Shown here: positions 10,496 through 23,925 of the stretch, one piece after another
Numbering within the stretch: the stretch's first letter is position 1
Layout: the number at the start of each line of letters is the position of its first letter
Assembly (NCBI RefSeq): GCF_036370855.1
Contig: NC_088102.1
Coordinates: forward strand, 40,523,835 to 40,587,834
Direction: 5' to 3'
DNA length: 64,000 nt
Origin: Dromaius novaehollandiae
Lineage: Eukaryota > Chordata > Aves > Casuariiformes > Dromaiidae
Program-made: the position numbers and the translations under genes
The notes under the pieces: generated by a model
Databases searched by the model: none
Told to the model about the DNA's origin: nothing
The model's input: the letters and a program-made list of their open reading frames with translations, nothing else

Positions 10496-12992
10496 CCTGT
10501 GAGCCTGAGGTACTCCTGCAAACACCATCAGACCCCTGTGCCCACATCCAGATGTCAGCCTGCCTTCGGATCCCTGGTCGAGGCCGTACGCAGCACCGAG
10601 CCTGGAAAAGGCTGGCTGACCCGTTTTTGGGACTATTGCATTTGAAGTTACAGTTGTTAAGCTAAGCATAGCCGGTCTTCACGCTTGGGGGAGTAAGCTG
10701 ATCGCCTCTGTAACTACTAATGAGCTTTCCCTGTGTACAGTGAGCTAGACGCAGTGAGAGCTTTTGTGGGCTTTGCCAAAGGCAGGATACAGCCTTCACG
10801 CGGTGGCCTGAGCCAGGATGACAAATCCTGTGTTCCAGGTCCCTGATACGCACACTCCCGCCTGTGTGGTGTGCTCTGGGAAAAGCAAGCGAGCTGAGAT
10901 GAGCCGGGGAGGCCCAGTTTACATTTGCTTTACCTTCAATTTGAATTTGGCAAATTCTCATCAGCAGAACTTTGTTTATTGCAAATGCAGCAGCAGCTGT
11001 GGTTTAGATTTGGCTTATATTTTATCTGTACCTTATCCTGACAGGTTTGGAAAAATGGTTCTGGGGTTGCTATATTGTAGTAAGAAATAAACCAGAATAG
11101 GTGATATAAATCAAAATTATTTAAGCAATTGAAATTAATTATTGTTGAAGGCACAGGAATATAGAAGGGGTTTTAATTCTGTTGTGTATTTATACTTTTT
11201 AGATATTTTGCTGAAGAAAGATGTATTAATTCTCAGTGTTTCTCATACCTGAAGCATGTTGATTTGCAACTAAGCATGACCCTTTATTGTAATTACAGTA
11301 TGTTCTCTCTATCAGGGGATACATTAATTAATACATACTATACAAACTATAACATAAACCATAGAAACCATTCCACATGAACCCTACATACAAACTTCAC
11401 ATAGTTTAACATGTTGCTTATATTTCTAATGTTCATGTTCTTATTATGCCAGAAAATGATGGATAATGCATTCCTTTTTTTTATTTGATTAATTTTAACT
11501 CCTGACTTGCATCAGTTCAGACAGAAACTGATATTTAGTTCAAAAAAAGCAAGTTTTGAAATTACCAGTTAAAAATGGTATTAAGAAAGATGTAATAGGA
11601 AAACAAGTTCAGTAGAACTCATTTTCTGTTTAAAACTAAAAGCTATTATCTTTGGTTAATTGAACTGATTGATCCATGTCCCCCTGTCCTATAACTTTCA
11701 GAATTTCTAAATCTCTGTTTTTACCAAGATTAGATGAAGGAAAAAAATAGCCACCTTTCAGCCGCCCCATTTGCTTCTCGGTTTTGAATGAGCTGGTCAA
11801 TTATACCAATTGGAAAACTGAAATGAAAAAAAATAGCCTGCACCTGCACAAGGAGTACCTGTTACTGAGAGACTGTTTTAGAGCTTTAGTGAACTTTGAT
11901 TCCAGGTTCTTAGTCACCGATTTCCATCAATTCATTGCATTTCCTGTTTTTTTACGTGCTAGAGAAAAGGTCTGCTGGAGTTATTTTCATATAATTTCAG
12001 TAATACTAGCAGATTGTAATGTGTCTCATGTATACAGGTCTATGCTGGCATTTTTTTAAAAACACAGGATCAGGAAGCTGAATTTACATGTGTGAACAGT
12101 GCCTAGAGCACGGTCCTGGGACTCGGGACCTGGGATTCTGCTCCCAGATCTGTCCCTGCTTCTGCTATGGGACTGGAGGGGAAGTCGCAAAGTTTCCTGC
12201 TCTCAAAAGTACACAGAAATGCTGCACACCCAGTCGTCAAGATACCAGCGCTTTTTGCTTGACCACTGTTGTGCCAAGTCTTGTATGTAGGGCATAGCAA
12301 AAAAACATTTCTTAGAATCAATATTTACAAACGAAGGCACTTAAAATTAGCAGCAACTTTTGAATATGTCTTAATCTCTTAGTGCTGTCTGCTTCCCATG
12401 ATCTCTGCAATCTTGGTCTGATAATATATATCAGGAACTACTGTCAGGTGAGTTTTAAGATGTACAGTAATCCATTAATTACTTGGTTTGCTAATCAAAC
12501 TATTCAGTACTCTTTCATGGTATAGTATCAGTCAGCCTTGCAGAGGCTCCTTAAATCCTGATGATGTGTTTGCATTTGCCTGCCATGGAGAAATGCTTGA
12601 ATGCCAAATAAATTTGTTTCTACATTTTCAGAGAATTGATCTAGGCCTCACAGACAGAAACTGGCTGATTTAGAAATTAGGGAAAAAAAACAACAAAAAA
12701 ACCCCAGATGGACAAAGAATGGCTTCCGGGCTGTCTGTAGCCATCTGTAAACTTAATGCCTCGTTGATGACACCTGAAAGTTTCTTCTGCTGCTCTGTCT
12801 GCCATAAACTGGTTTTGCTGGTTTAGTTTCTGAGACCAGATAAATTAATAAATAGGTTCTTAGTGAATTGAATTTTTTTTTTTTTTAGTTATTCTTATTT
12901 GGACATACATTGATACCAATAAAATAAGACTTTTTTGACATAAAAGTATTCTACCTTATCTGAAATAACATTTCTCCTCTGGGGCACACACT
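10496..12992. other. Intergenic, AT-rich, with a possible MIR-like trace
   Basis: No gene is recognised. The interval around 11100-12060 is very AT-rich. At about 12107-12155 the string GGACCTGGGATTCTGCTCCCAG resembles the core of a MIR-type tRNA-derived SINE (GACCTGGGTTC-AGTCCC-GCTCTG). The match is short and eroded, so I note it here and do not call it a separate element. A 14-base T run is at 12873-12886. Confidence 0.35.
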
Positions 12993-14225
12993 AGAGCAGC
13001 AGAGTGGGATTATTGGATCAGACCAAATATCCAGCACTGGATGTCTAGGTGCAAAGAGAAGAATAGGGCAGGTGTAAAGGGTTATTTCCCCAGAATGTGC
13101 CTGTAGCCTGCAGCAATTTGTGGTTTAGGGATTTCCTGACCAGAGGGATTATGATTACGCGTAATAGCCCTCAGTGGGTTTTCTTCCATGAATTTGTTCT
13201 ATTGCCTTCTGAACCCAAGCGAACTTTTTATATCTGTCCCAGAGAATCCCTGTAGCTACCAAATTACTCCCTTTAGCTTATTTTCAATTTCCACTCCGTA
13301 GTTCCCTCTGGCTCTCCTCATCATACACAAGGCAGGGACAGTAAACAATCACTTCCTACTTACTGTCTGTGTGCCACTCATGGTATTAAAAATCTTTATT
13401 GTGTCTTCCAACCTGAAAGCCCTGTTGTCAGTCATTCTTTCTATGGAAGCACTTTCAGATCTTTCCTGTTGCTCTTCTCCGAGCCTTTTATGTCCCACTA
13501 AGTCCTTTTGAGGATGTAGGGACCCCAGTTGCACCGGGTGTTGGGGATGCCAGTGTGCCGTGGTGCTGTCCTGGTGTTCCCCACTCTGTTCTCTGTCCCC
13601 TTCCAAAGCATTCCCAGCACTTTGTTTTCTAACTGCTCCTGAACATAAACTAAGCTGGCCTTATTCCTTAAAGTCAATTCAGAGCCTGTCTCAGGCTCTG
13701 TAATGCGAGGTCAGCACTGCTTTTCCTAGGTCCATTATTTTGTATTTCTAGGTTGCAGTTTTTCTGCTGTTTTTTCACCTTGTCACTCAGCAGCATATAG
13801 CTGTTTTGCAGCTCTCCACAGACAACCTTTGTTATCTTTCCCAGCATAATCTTACACCACCAGGAAGCTTTGTCATCTCGCTACCCACTCATTTTCCAGG
13901 TAATTTACTAAGCATATTGAACACCACAGCCTCCAAGGCTGATCCCTCTGATACCGCCCTGGTGTACTCCTTCCATTGTGAAAATTTGTTGCTTATTTCC
14001 ACCTTATATTTCCTATCTTTTAATCATTCTTCCACGTTAAGTCCTTCCTCCTGATCCCATGAGAGCTCATATTCCTTAAAGAACCTTTGGGGAAGAAGCT
14101 TGCTTCAATGCCTTTCAGCAGTACGAGCAGATGCCTGTACGCGCTGGATCTTTCTCGTCCACCTGCTTTATGATTAGAAGCCTTCAAGGACCTCTATTAG
14201 AGATCCAGCAAGACAACATGAGAGG
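12993..14225 (-). mobile_element. Long, ancient CR1-type LINE fragment (minus orientation)
   Basis: The plus strand follows the reverse complement of an old amniote CR1 over about 1.2 kb. Landmarks in order: GATTATTGGATCAGACC at 13008; TCCTGACC and the following block near 13130; the CACTTCCTACTTACT segment near 13350; GTGCCACTCATGGTATTAAA at 13371; CCCAGTTGCACC near 13525; CCATTGTGAAAA at 13973; TTTCCTATCTTTTAATCA at 14009; CCCATGAGAG at 14057; CTTTCAGCAGTACGAG-like and CGTCCACCTGCTT near 14156. The usual linkage of these blocks is retained but much decayed. No reverse transcriptase frame survives. The size and age distinguish it from the younger CR1 pieces elsewhere. Confidence 0.8.
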
Positions 14226-17200
14226 TAGAAAGGCAAAGAGCAGGAGAAAGTGGCAGTATTATCTCCCTTATACTGAACAGCCCAGTGGGCATAGGGTTTG
14301 TCCAGGACCCTGAAAGTCTCTGCTTCATTGACTCCTTTGTCTAAGGGGATTTGACATTGCATCTTCCAGGGAAGCATCCTAACCAGCAGACTATTAGTTT
14401 AACTTGTGGTTTGTTGGATCTCTGTTTTTTGGTTTAAAATATGAATTGACTGAGGGGGTGGGGATTTCTAGCCTAGTGACTGTCTTTTAGGTTCCTCTTC
14501 ATTAGTTCCTGGTAGGGTGAATATTTGGTTCCTCAAGTCAAAAGTAGAACCAGTATCAATGAAAGAGAGCAGGATTGCTTATACCCCACAGGTGAAGGCA
14601 CATTCTTAAGAAAGATATGTATCTGAAAAAGTTACTGCTGGCTTTTGCAGCACTGTCACATAGAGGTAGAGACCTCAACCATCACCTCCATCAAGTCTGA
14701 CCTTTACCATCCACCTGTTTCTATTTCTCCCACAGAGCATCTTTGCCTAAACTATTTAATAGACTTGCTGTGTTTTCCGACACTTTGGGGACTATGTGTA
14801 TGAGGAAAGGCAGGACACAGGACTACTGGAGGTGGGAGCAATACAGGGATGTGCATGCCCAGAGCCGCTATGGTTGGGAAAAGACTGAGGACTCTGCATG
14901 CAGAACATGTAGTTTGGAAGTAGGAAGGGGACATCCCAGAAGTGGGGAGGATTATCAAGATACACAGCACTGCAATTGGAGAGAAAACCCAATAAGGGGA
15001 AATAGGGGGAAAAGGCAGATTTGGGGTACACACAGCTGTCGTGGGGGAAGGACCTGCAAGTAATCCCTGGAATAAAGGGCAGGACAGCAGACAGAAGACT
15101 GGGAAATGGAGAGGGAGGTGTTGAGGGACATGAAGTCCCCCTACTTGGTGCAATGTCCTGGAAATGGGGAGTCTGGGAGTCCTCCGTTAACAATTTTCAC
15201 AGAATTTACCTCACCTTCTTTGAAGCCTCTTTCTTGGGGCTCTGGACCCTGACAAGCTGCAAGCCAGTTCTCAGCCCCAGTTTTGGCTAGGAGGAGAGGT
15301 CGGTGTCTGGGTTAGCTCCTCAGAGCATTTCTCTTTCCTGCGGACAGTGTTGCTCTGGGCAAGCATGTGGTGGATATTTGTGGCCTCTTGACTCAGCCAA
15401 ATCCACACGTGTGTTAACAGCTTCTCTGGCAGAGATCGGGAAAGCAGAGATGAATGTTGCCAACTGACAGGGGAAAAAAGGATGTGACTGAAACCAGGCA
15501 GGTATTGGAGGATTATAATTAAATCAAATGAAAGTTGATCAGTGAGGAAGCCTGAAACTATTTTCCCTTTGGGCTTGCAGTAATGGTAGGGCTAGAGTGT
15601 AAAGGCTCTTGCTACAGCCCAGAGATCATGCTCTGAGCCAAATATAGCAACCACGCTGTCTCCACAGCAGCGTTTCTCCTCCAGCTCCTGGAATTTTTAT
15701 GAAAGCTGGAGTCTGACATGGAGTTGGCACCCTCCGCCTGCGAGACAGGAGCAGAGAGAAGCACTTGCCCAGGTCAGCTCTTCAGCTCTGCTGTCCTTAG
15801 CATCTTACAAATGGGAAATTAATCACTGATCTCTCTTTCCTGGGTAAAACAAAGCACTTGCACATATCCCACAGAGGATAAACCTGCTCTGTTCCCTAAG
15901 GATGAGCTAGGCCTAATGAGGTGTTTTCCATATCTGATATCTGTGATAAAGCCAGAAGCCCTGAGTAGCAGATTAGCTGATACAGTGATACTCTAATGTA
16001 CTTTGTAATTCACTTTTTATTCATGAGGCCTGACAGCTGGTCCCAAAATGTGCTTCAGGGCTGCATAGTCTCCTTGGAGCAATTTCTTCTTGCTATGTCA
16101 GGGGCTTTGGGCATTGAGGGACAATGATAACAATGTACTTGTGCAGCAGCTTCCCTCTTTTCAAGAATGCAGAAGGGAGCAGGAAGCTAATGCCAGGACA
16201 GAGCAGGGGCCTTAGCTTCCAGAGCTGAGACCCACAGCACTCTTTTACTCCCTTTGGCCTCATGCCCTAGACTTCCAGCAGTGAAGAGGGTTTCTGGTCC
16301 ACGCCTGCCGCAGTTAATGGAAAGATTTGTGTTGACTTCAGGATGGGCTGGCTCACATTGGCTAGGCTTTTGGCAGCTTGTGTGGCTGTCAGATTGTGGC
16401 ATTACGTGTCGTTAGCGGCAGACAGGAACTAGGAGAACAAGAGCAGATTGTGGACTGTCAGGCAGCTGGGAGGTAGCCTGACGCAGGAGATAGTAGGAGG
16501 GATCAGACATGGTTGAGAACACTAGCTTATGATATTGAAGGGGGAGGTGGGTAGGAGCCATGAAATACCAGCCTGACCATGGTCTGAAAAAAAACACCAT
16601 TGAGAAGATGAGGAGTATAGCTCCCAAGAAATGTCTGAACTTTGCCCTATAGCACTTGCATATCTAGGGTTTAGGAAGTATTAGAGACATTGTTAGAAAT
16701 GTGAGCTTTTCCGTAAGCGTTTGCCCCAAACTGGAGAGGTAGCAACAGCTGCTCTGGACCAACACACAAGATATCACATGCTCTCCATTCCCATGGCAGC
16801 TCTGTTAGTGCTTTTTCTGTCTAAAATCCATGGGTTCACTGAACAGGGAATCTTTGACCTTGACCACAAAAAATCAGTCCGGATCCATCTACAGGTCTCC
16901 TGTGTAATGATACTTCCCATAGTTTGCCTGTAACACATCTGCTGCAGCTCACAGGTGTTGTTTTAAGTAGCACTGATGCTCTAAAGCAGGCTACTTTCAG
17001 GGTAACCCCAAAAGATAGTGTGAAAGGCTTCATTTCTTTAGGGCTCCCTGCCCCCTTTATAACCACTGTGAGCCTCATTTGGAAGTGCTTGCATCAGAAA
17101 AGCAGGCTGTAGGTGTACAGCCCCAAATTACAGAGCCAACACCTAATTTGTTGATCTTGACCTAGCTCTCTTCATCCCTTATACAAAAATTGACTTTCCA

Positions 17201-20200
17201 GACCTAGCGGAGAGCAGCCTCAAGTGATTGATTGCACACAAAAACGATAATCTTAAAAGCAAGAGGAAGGTGAAGGAAGGTGCGAGGCCTACATGCATTA
17301 CCCTTGAAAGGAAGGAATGGCATCCCAGAAAATATATAAATGTTTTGTGCAGTTGTATGAAATACAAAGCAATTTACTCACAGCTACTTCTTTGCAAATA
17401 GGATGGCTCTGAAGCCCCACCAGGAGGCCAGGGGAGATCAGTGGCTCCATGATGAAGGGAAGGAAAGGCTGCTGATGACTCAGCCTCCCTCATGCACCTG
17501 GCAACTTGGAAGGACTTGCAAGGCTCGCTGTCCTTTTATCTGTCACAGGTAATTGAAAGCCCGGGTCTGTATCCACGTCTAAACTTATCTATGGAAGACG
17601 GCACTTTACCGGGAATCAGACTCCCTGCCGGCGCTGCTGAGCAGCCCTTTCGGCCTTGCACGCGACAGCCCTTTTTGGCAGGCAGAGGGGCTCCTCTCCC
17701 TGTGGGTCAGAGAGCAACTCGAGCAGAGCAGAGGGGAGAGGCCTGGTGGGGAAGCCACATGGGGCTGGTTAGCTACAGAGGAGAAATGCCCTGGTGAACC
17801 ATGCAGGGATTTTTTTTTTTCATGCAGTAAAATATGAGGAGCAAGGGAGGCTCCTACACTGGCCTTATGTTTCTAGAGGTGACTAACTCTGTTGTGATCA
17901 GTTTGATCATGATCAACAGGTCTGTGGGACTTAGTCTGAGAGTTTCTTTACCTACAGGATGGTCTGTTTTCCCTGGAAAGTGCTTTGGGCTACAGAGAGT
18001 GTAGCCATGAGATCCAAGGTCATGCAGGACTAGTCTAGAGGGAAGCGCTAGCTGCATGTTCTCTGTCAGTGCCGGAACCGCAACCGTACGATCCCAGGTA
18101 ACATGCTAACCAGTGCCTTCTGGGGGGCATTTAAAAAAAACTACGAGAAGAAATAATCCTTCTTGGTATGTCGATACTAGCATGTGCTATCCTGTGCTGC
18201 CAGCTGCTCTGCTGTGTGGCGCAGTCCCCTCGCTTTCCCATTCACCAAGCGCCCCGCAGAATTTGGCACATCTGCAAGCATGAAGGGAGTCATTTCTACG
18301 GTGAGTGACACATTTTTTACCTCAGGTACAAAAGAATCTGTCACCTCCACTAAATTGTTTCGTTTAGGACTGAAGAAAAGCTCCCTTTTCGTCTGTGACA
18401 CTTTGACGCCTGCACAGTAATCCCCCTCCTGATCAGATAAATGGCAATGGAAAAATTACACTTCTGCTTTTAAGAGCTCTTCAGATCACAGACAGAAAAT
18501 AACATAGATCTGTGCTCCTTACAGACAGGTGGGTTAAGTTTGCACCGCTGCCTTGACTCTTGGGTCACATCATTAGTGACTGTTCACTGGTTAACGGGCT
18601 AGTGGGGAGCAGTAACGCACGAGTACCCCCATAGGCAGTATAGACTCTGGGCAGCAGCGTTGCCAAATAGCTGAGACAGGCCAGACAGGGCTTTCTCTAA
18701 GGCTTGTCTGAACCTCCAAGCAAGGGGCCCTTCACAACTGGATGTATCCATTACGTACCCTGGTCACCCCAGAAAAGCCTCCCAGAACCAGGTGAAGGGA
18801 TCAGTGTGGAAAACCTGAAAAAGAACTAAAAGGCGGCTCTTGGCTCCCTCTTGTGTTGCCTTTGACAAAGCAGCTCAGCTCTTTCTCCCGCAGTTTCATA
18901 AAAACAAGCCAAAGGAGTACAAATCCAGATGGCAGGTTTAAAAAGCACCTCGAGTGCACATTATCATCACCCTGCACAGTCGATTTGGCCTGATTTGCAG
19001 AGGGGCAGCTTCTCCTGAGCTGGGTGAAGTCCTGGGTGCTCAGCATCTTCAGGAACAAGCCCAAGACTGTCTCGCTTTCAGCTGCCTGACTTTGAGTCAA
19101 GTCCCGTTCTCCCCCGCCAGTCAGGATTTGCCCCAGAAAAGATCCCAGAGATTTAAAGTAAATACTGGAAGTCCAGCTAGACGCCTGCCTTTCAGGTAAT
19201 CTGTTTGCTACTGCAGTTTAGTTGGTTCCATCTACGGAAATATTTCCTTAGGGATACACCTGATCTCCTGATTCCTGATCTGCTTTTTCTATTGCAGGTC
19301 AAGAGTGGTTGAGACACGAAGCGCTGACAGATCTGGGGCAGAACAACTGCTCCGGACTGAGCATCTTTCTCTTCTTATTCTGCAGCTCCTTCATCACCCA
19401 TCGCTCCATTCTCTTAACATACAGTTCTCTCCCATTGGTTGTTTCCTTTATATCCTTTTTCCCCTCTGCTACGGTTATTCCCTTTCTTCTCAGTCTATGT
19501 ATAAAGAGTGGCCACTAGTTAAAAACCTGTCTTGTCATTTGTGGCAATCACATCTAAATGCATACTAATAACAAAGGGCAAAAAACAAGCCCAGAACCCC
19601 AGGCTCACTGCATCGATTGTGCTATCGTTGTTTTTAGTGGTTTCCAGTAATCCTAACACAAAAAAGCTACCACCCAGTTCTAGCATCCAGGAGGCTGTGT
19701 TTATTTCTAACGTGCAAGAAAATACTATCATGTCCCCTGCTATGCTGCAGCTGAGCGAGAAGCTTGGCCTCTCGCGCAGAAGGACAGACGGGGCTTCTGG
19801 GGGGCTGTGCTTTTTTCCCTTCAGTGTTGCTGTTTTTCTGAATAATCTTGTGAAACTTGTTTCACCTCTCTGTCTCAGGTTCCCAGTGAGTAGAATGGGC
19901 GCAGGAGCTTCACTTGCTTTGTCCAGTGCTTTGAGATCTGCTAATGAAAAATAGTATATACTAAGTGTGCTATCTGCTAGAGAAAAATATTATATACGAA
20001 CTGTGCAACTGTTAGCCAAGCAGAAAGAGAAGGGAACAGCTCCACACACAGGGCCTGCCCTGAAACCCAAGTCCTTGCAGCTAACTGTTCTCTTTTGAGA
20101 GCTTGAATGCTGTCTGTTGGGAAAAGATCCTGTGGCTTACAATTGCGGTTTTTAATTTATATGTTCACATGTTACGTCAAGCATAAAAGTTGCAATTTCT

Positions 20201-23200
20201 TTCTTTAATTTCTCTTTGCTTCTGAAACTATTTTCCTGAGGGGTAATTGGGTATTTCTCAGTTAATAAACACTCATTAGTAGTATATAACTGTCATGATG
20301 AAGAAAGCTTGCTGGTAGTTTGGCAGGAGTTTGCTAGTAAAAGAAAATATGTAATGTTCTTATTGCGCGATTGCCTTATTCTCCTATGCTGCAGTTGAAA
20401 AGAACTGCACATCCTGGTTTGCTTATAAAAACCATTCTCTTCTCAGGAACACTCCTTTAACTTTTTGTAAGTGGCAGCTCTGTTCATTTACTCTGTCTCT
20501 CCTCCTACCTTTTTATGGTTGGAAAATGTTTTAGATGTGTAGTGTGGTTGTCATAGGCCATTTTCCTCCTGCTGTGCTGACTCAAGGCTGTAGACAGCCG
20601 AGCTCCTCTCAGCAGGTGGAATCAGCTGTCAAGTGATAAGAAATGTGCAGTTCCTGCTTTTTAGATCTGCAGTTGTGGGCTAATGGATGTGATTGCTGAT
20701 CTTAAAGCAGCAGCAGATGCAGAACATACCCTGACTGTGCTGTACTGCTTCTTGGGATGAAGTTTTCAGTTGTTCAGACGGGCGTAACACGGCACTGGGG
20801 TCAGTTCAACTTGTGAGCATCTCTTATAAAATTGCTGCTGCAAGTGCTCCTCAGAGAGGAGAAAAATACTGTTTCTTGAAGCTTTCAGTGAAGTTACGTA
20901 AGGAGGAAAACAATAGGCTGGAACTCTCCTTAAGTGAAATGCATTGAGCAGCAGGCAACTTGGCTTTGCTTCTCGGGTTTACAAATCAAAGCTTTTTCTA
21001 CTTGTAGGATGGTTCTTTCCTCGGGGGCAGCTGGCAGCTCACTTGGAGTCGAGGCAAGAGCTGCAGCAAGGCACAGTGTAGGGCTACTACCACTATGTGG
21101 GACCACAAATTCACAGTCACATTGGGCATGTTAATTGAGAAAATCCTGCCGACAGGAGGTGATGTATCCTCTCCTTGGGACCTGCACCCCAAGGAAGTCT
21201 TGAAAGGTCAGCCTGTTCTTTCTCCTGTATATGTCCATTTCCATCCCCACCAAATTTTTCCTGCTATTTTCCTAGCTGGCTACAGCGGGCTTAGAGCAGA
21301 AACATTCAGCTGTGTTCAGTTTGACAAGCTGAAGAAGAACAGGCTGCTTGATCCATGAAAAATCCGCCCTTGCAGGTTTGGCTGAAGAATGGTCTAGCTC
21401 AGCAGTTCCCCCAGGGCAAGCAGAGTAAAACCAAGATCCAGGAGTCATGAAGGGGATTGTGTATGGTCTGTTCAGGTCTCCCAGCAGTGAGCATCAGAGA
21501 CAAAACTGCATTTCTCTGCCGCTGGTAGCCTGTCTCCCTCCTCCTTTGCACACACCTGTCTTGCTTGTGTTAAAAAGGAAACATGGACCAATGGAGTTGG
21601 AGGTACCACCAAAAACTGACTCCACTCCTACCTTCAGAATGAAGGTGGGTGATACCATCAGAGAGACTGCCAGACTGGTGTCTTTCTCTGACACACTTTG
21701 CTTCTGTCTTTCTTATTGTCTGTCTTTCTGTGCATAAGGCACATGTTTTAAGAATCCAATTCTAGCACTCAGTGCCCAGTGAGTAAATGCGATTCCCTGA
21801 AGCCTTGCTAATGTCACAGGAGGGAAGGGGAAAGTGTAATAACTCATGCTAGCAACTCATGCAGTGTCCTGCCAGCTGCAGCCCTCTGCACCATCACTAC
21901 CACCATACTGACAGATGGATGTTTCTTATCCTACATGACGTTTGCAAATGCTGCAGCCCAGCAAGGGGCACACAGGCTAATTAAACACTGAAGGCCCTTC
22001 TCTCTGCTCAGCCAAAGGAGGTTATTTCAGGCTCCCTAGCTGCTCTTTCAGGGAGCAGGCCATCGGCTTCACTTCAAATCACGAGGAACCAAAGGGCCTG
22101 TCAGGCGGCCAAAGGTGACTGTCAGCAAGGTTTGTCCAGGGATGAAAGTGACACTAAAGGGGACAGCTTGACACACACCTCATCCACCTTCCTGCTGGGC
22201 TCATCCTTGGGATCAGAATGACCTCTTTGGCCACCTCTGACAGATCACATTCCTCTTCCCCACAGAGCACTCAGCATATGAAACAAAATAGAAAAGGCTC
22301 ATCATTCCCTGCAAGTAATTCATAGTCAGTGCATAGCTGTCACCTCACAATATTATGAAACAGAGAACAAGTGTATGCATAATCGCAACTGGGAAGCTTC
22401 GCACCTTCCTACATCCATTTTGTTCATCTAGGCAGTGGCTGTGGAGCAGTTTCTTAAAACCTAGCACTGCGGGTCTGAAATTCTGCTTAATCTTGCATGT
22501 TAAGATAAATGTGTTTTGCCTGCATCCTCATTGCTAAGGTGAGTAGATAACTAATTATGCAAAAACAGCAGTTATCTTGAGCACGTGATCCATACTGGGC
22601 CAGATAGCCGAGGCTGAAAGCACTGCTAAAACCTGTTGCAGGTCTGTTGTGGAGAAGGGAAGGGGAGGGAGAGAGCTTCTGCTTAAAAGCTTCATTTTTA
22701 ATGTTATATTCGAGGCACACTAGGTATTGTTTGCCCTGGATTTTTACGCTGATCTCATGGCCCAGGGCCTCTCAGGAATGTGAAGGCTGTGCTTAGCGAA
22801 GGAGTAACACAGAGCGATCCCAGGCTCTAGTATTCCCCCACATCTCTGCAGTGACATTTTCAGCATGTTCCCAGCATCCTGGGAGAGACAGAGGAGGTGA
22901 CTGGAGTGGTGAGTGGGAGCAACAGCAAAAGCAGAAAACTTGGCGTTTTTGCAAGGTCCTCCATGAACCAAAACCTGAGGAAGCGCTCCGATCTCCATTT
23001 CTGATGAGAAGAGGGTAATCTTTTACATGTTTCATTACCCAACAAACTGAACCAGCCTGCTGCCTTTGTTTAGTCTATCTACCTGCTGTAGCATGTTAGA
23101 GATCCTTTAAACGAGGGACAATCAATTATAGATTTCTGCAGTAACTTGAATCTGATGCTCTTGCAGCTGTTGCTATATAAAACTATTAAAAAATAGTAAT

Positions 23201-23749
23201 AGTACCAGCACTTTGCTGTATCACCAGAAACAGAGTAATGATGCAGAGTCTTGCCAAAAAATACTAATATTAGATTGTGAGCTAAGAGGCATTTTGGTCT
23301 TGGATGGCCTAGAGTCATTCTAGCCTCCTGCAAAGTAGATCTGAGGGTCAAGTCTTAACTGAGTGGTTTATGTGAGGAGCACAGAAGTTTTCTTTTTCCT
23401 CTTGGGGCTGTTTGTGTTGCAACAGGCTTTTTAATCTCCCACTGATCTAGCCCTTTGCATGAAGCGATATCCAGAAATCCAGCTCCACCAGTATTTTTCC
23501 CTAGCCACTAGCATGGCGGTTATAGTACAAGTTTACCTCCTTCCAAAGTCATGCTGTACTAAAAATACTTACAGTATTTCTCTAAACTGGATATCCCCTG
23601 GCCTCGTCTCTACTTTGAGTTATCTTCCTCCCCGCCAAGGGACTCAGTTGTTAATATTTCAGAGCTGAAATTCATGAGGCTGACCTGGACTGCCTGCCTG
23701 GGTAAGCCAGCAGAGCAAGAGGACTTCTGCTCAGGCTTCACATAATCTG
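14226..23749. other. Intergenic sequence, no gene supported
   Basis: Nothing convincing is coding. Two minus-strand ORFs of 133 codons overlap each other at 14752-15193 in different frames, and a plus-strand ORF opposes them, so none is credible. An ORF at 19532-19954 (140 codons) has no recognisable domain. The text at 14655-14720 (GAGACCTCAACCATCACC, then AAGTCTGACC) faintly resembles a CR1 tail. A 14-bp palindrome lies at 17903-17916. Confidence 0.5.
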
Positions 23750-23925
23750 TCCATAGAGCATCTTATATTGACTGATACAAAGGCCTGTCTGACTGTGGCT
23801 AATGCTAAACGCCTAAGGGGGCAGTGCCAGGGTATAAGCATAACCACCTTACTAGGACGTTTTTCCTAGCTCCCATTTATTAGTATATTTTAGTTATGCT
23901 GTATGGAGGTGTATGTTCAATACAC
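23750..23925 (-). mobile_element. Possible decayed CR1 fragment (minus orientation)
   Basis: The order of ATTGACTGATACAAAGGCC, CTGTCTGACTGTGGCTAATG, GCAGTGCCAGGG and CGTTTTTCCTAGCTCCC resembles the GGATCAGACCAATGG / CTGTCTC-ACAGTGGCC / TTTCCTCCTGACCCC succession of old CR1 elements. Identity is low and the boundaries are guesses. Confidence 0.3.

Noticed and set aside
14752..15193. Two 133-codon minus-strand ORFs and an opposing plus-strand ORF
   Set aside because: They overlap in different frames, about two ORFs of this length are expected by chance in 64 kb, and none has a recognisable motif.
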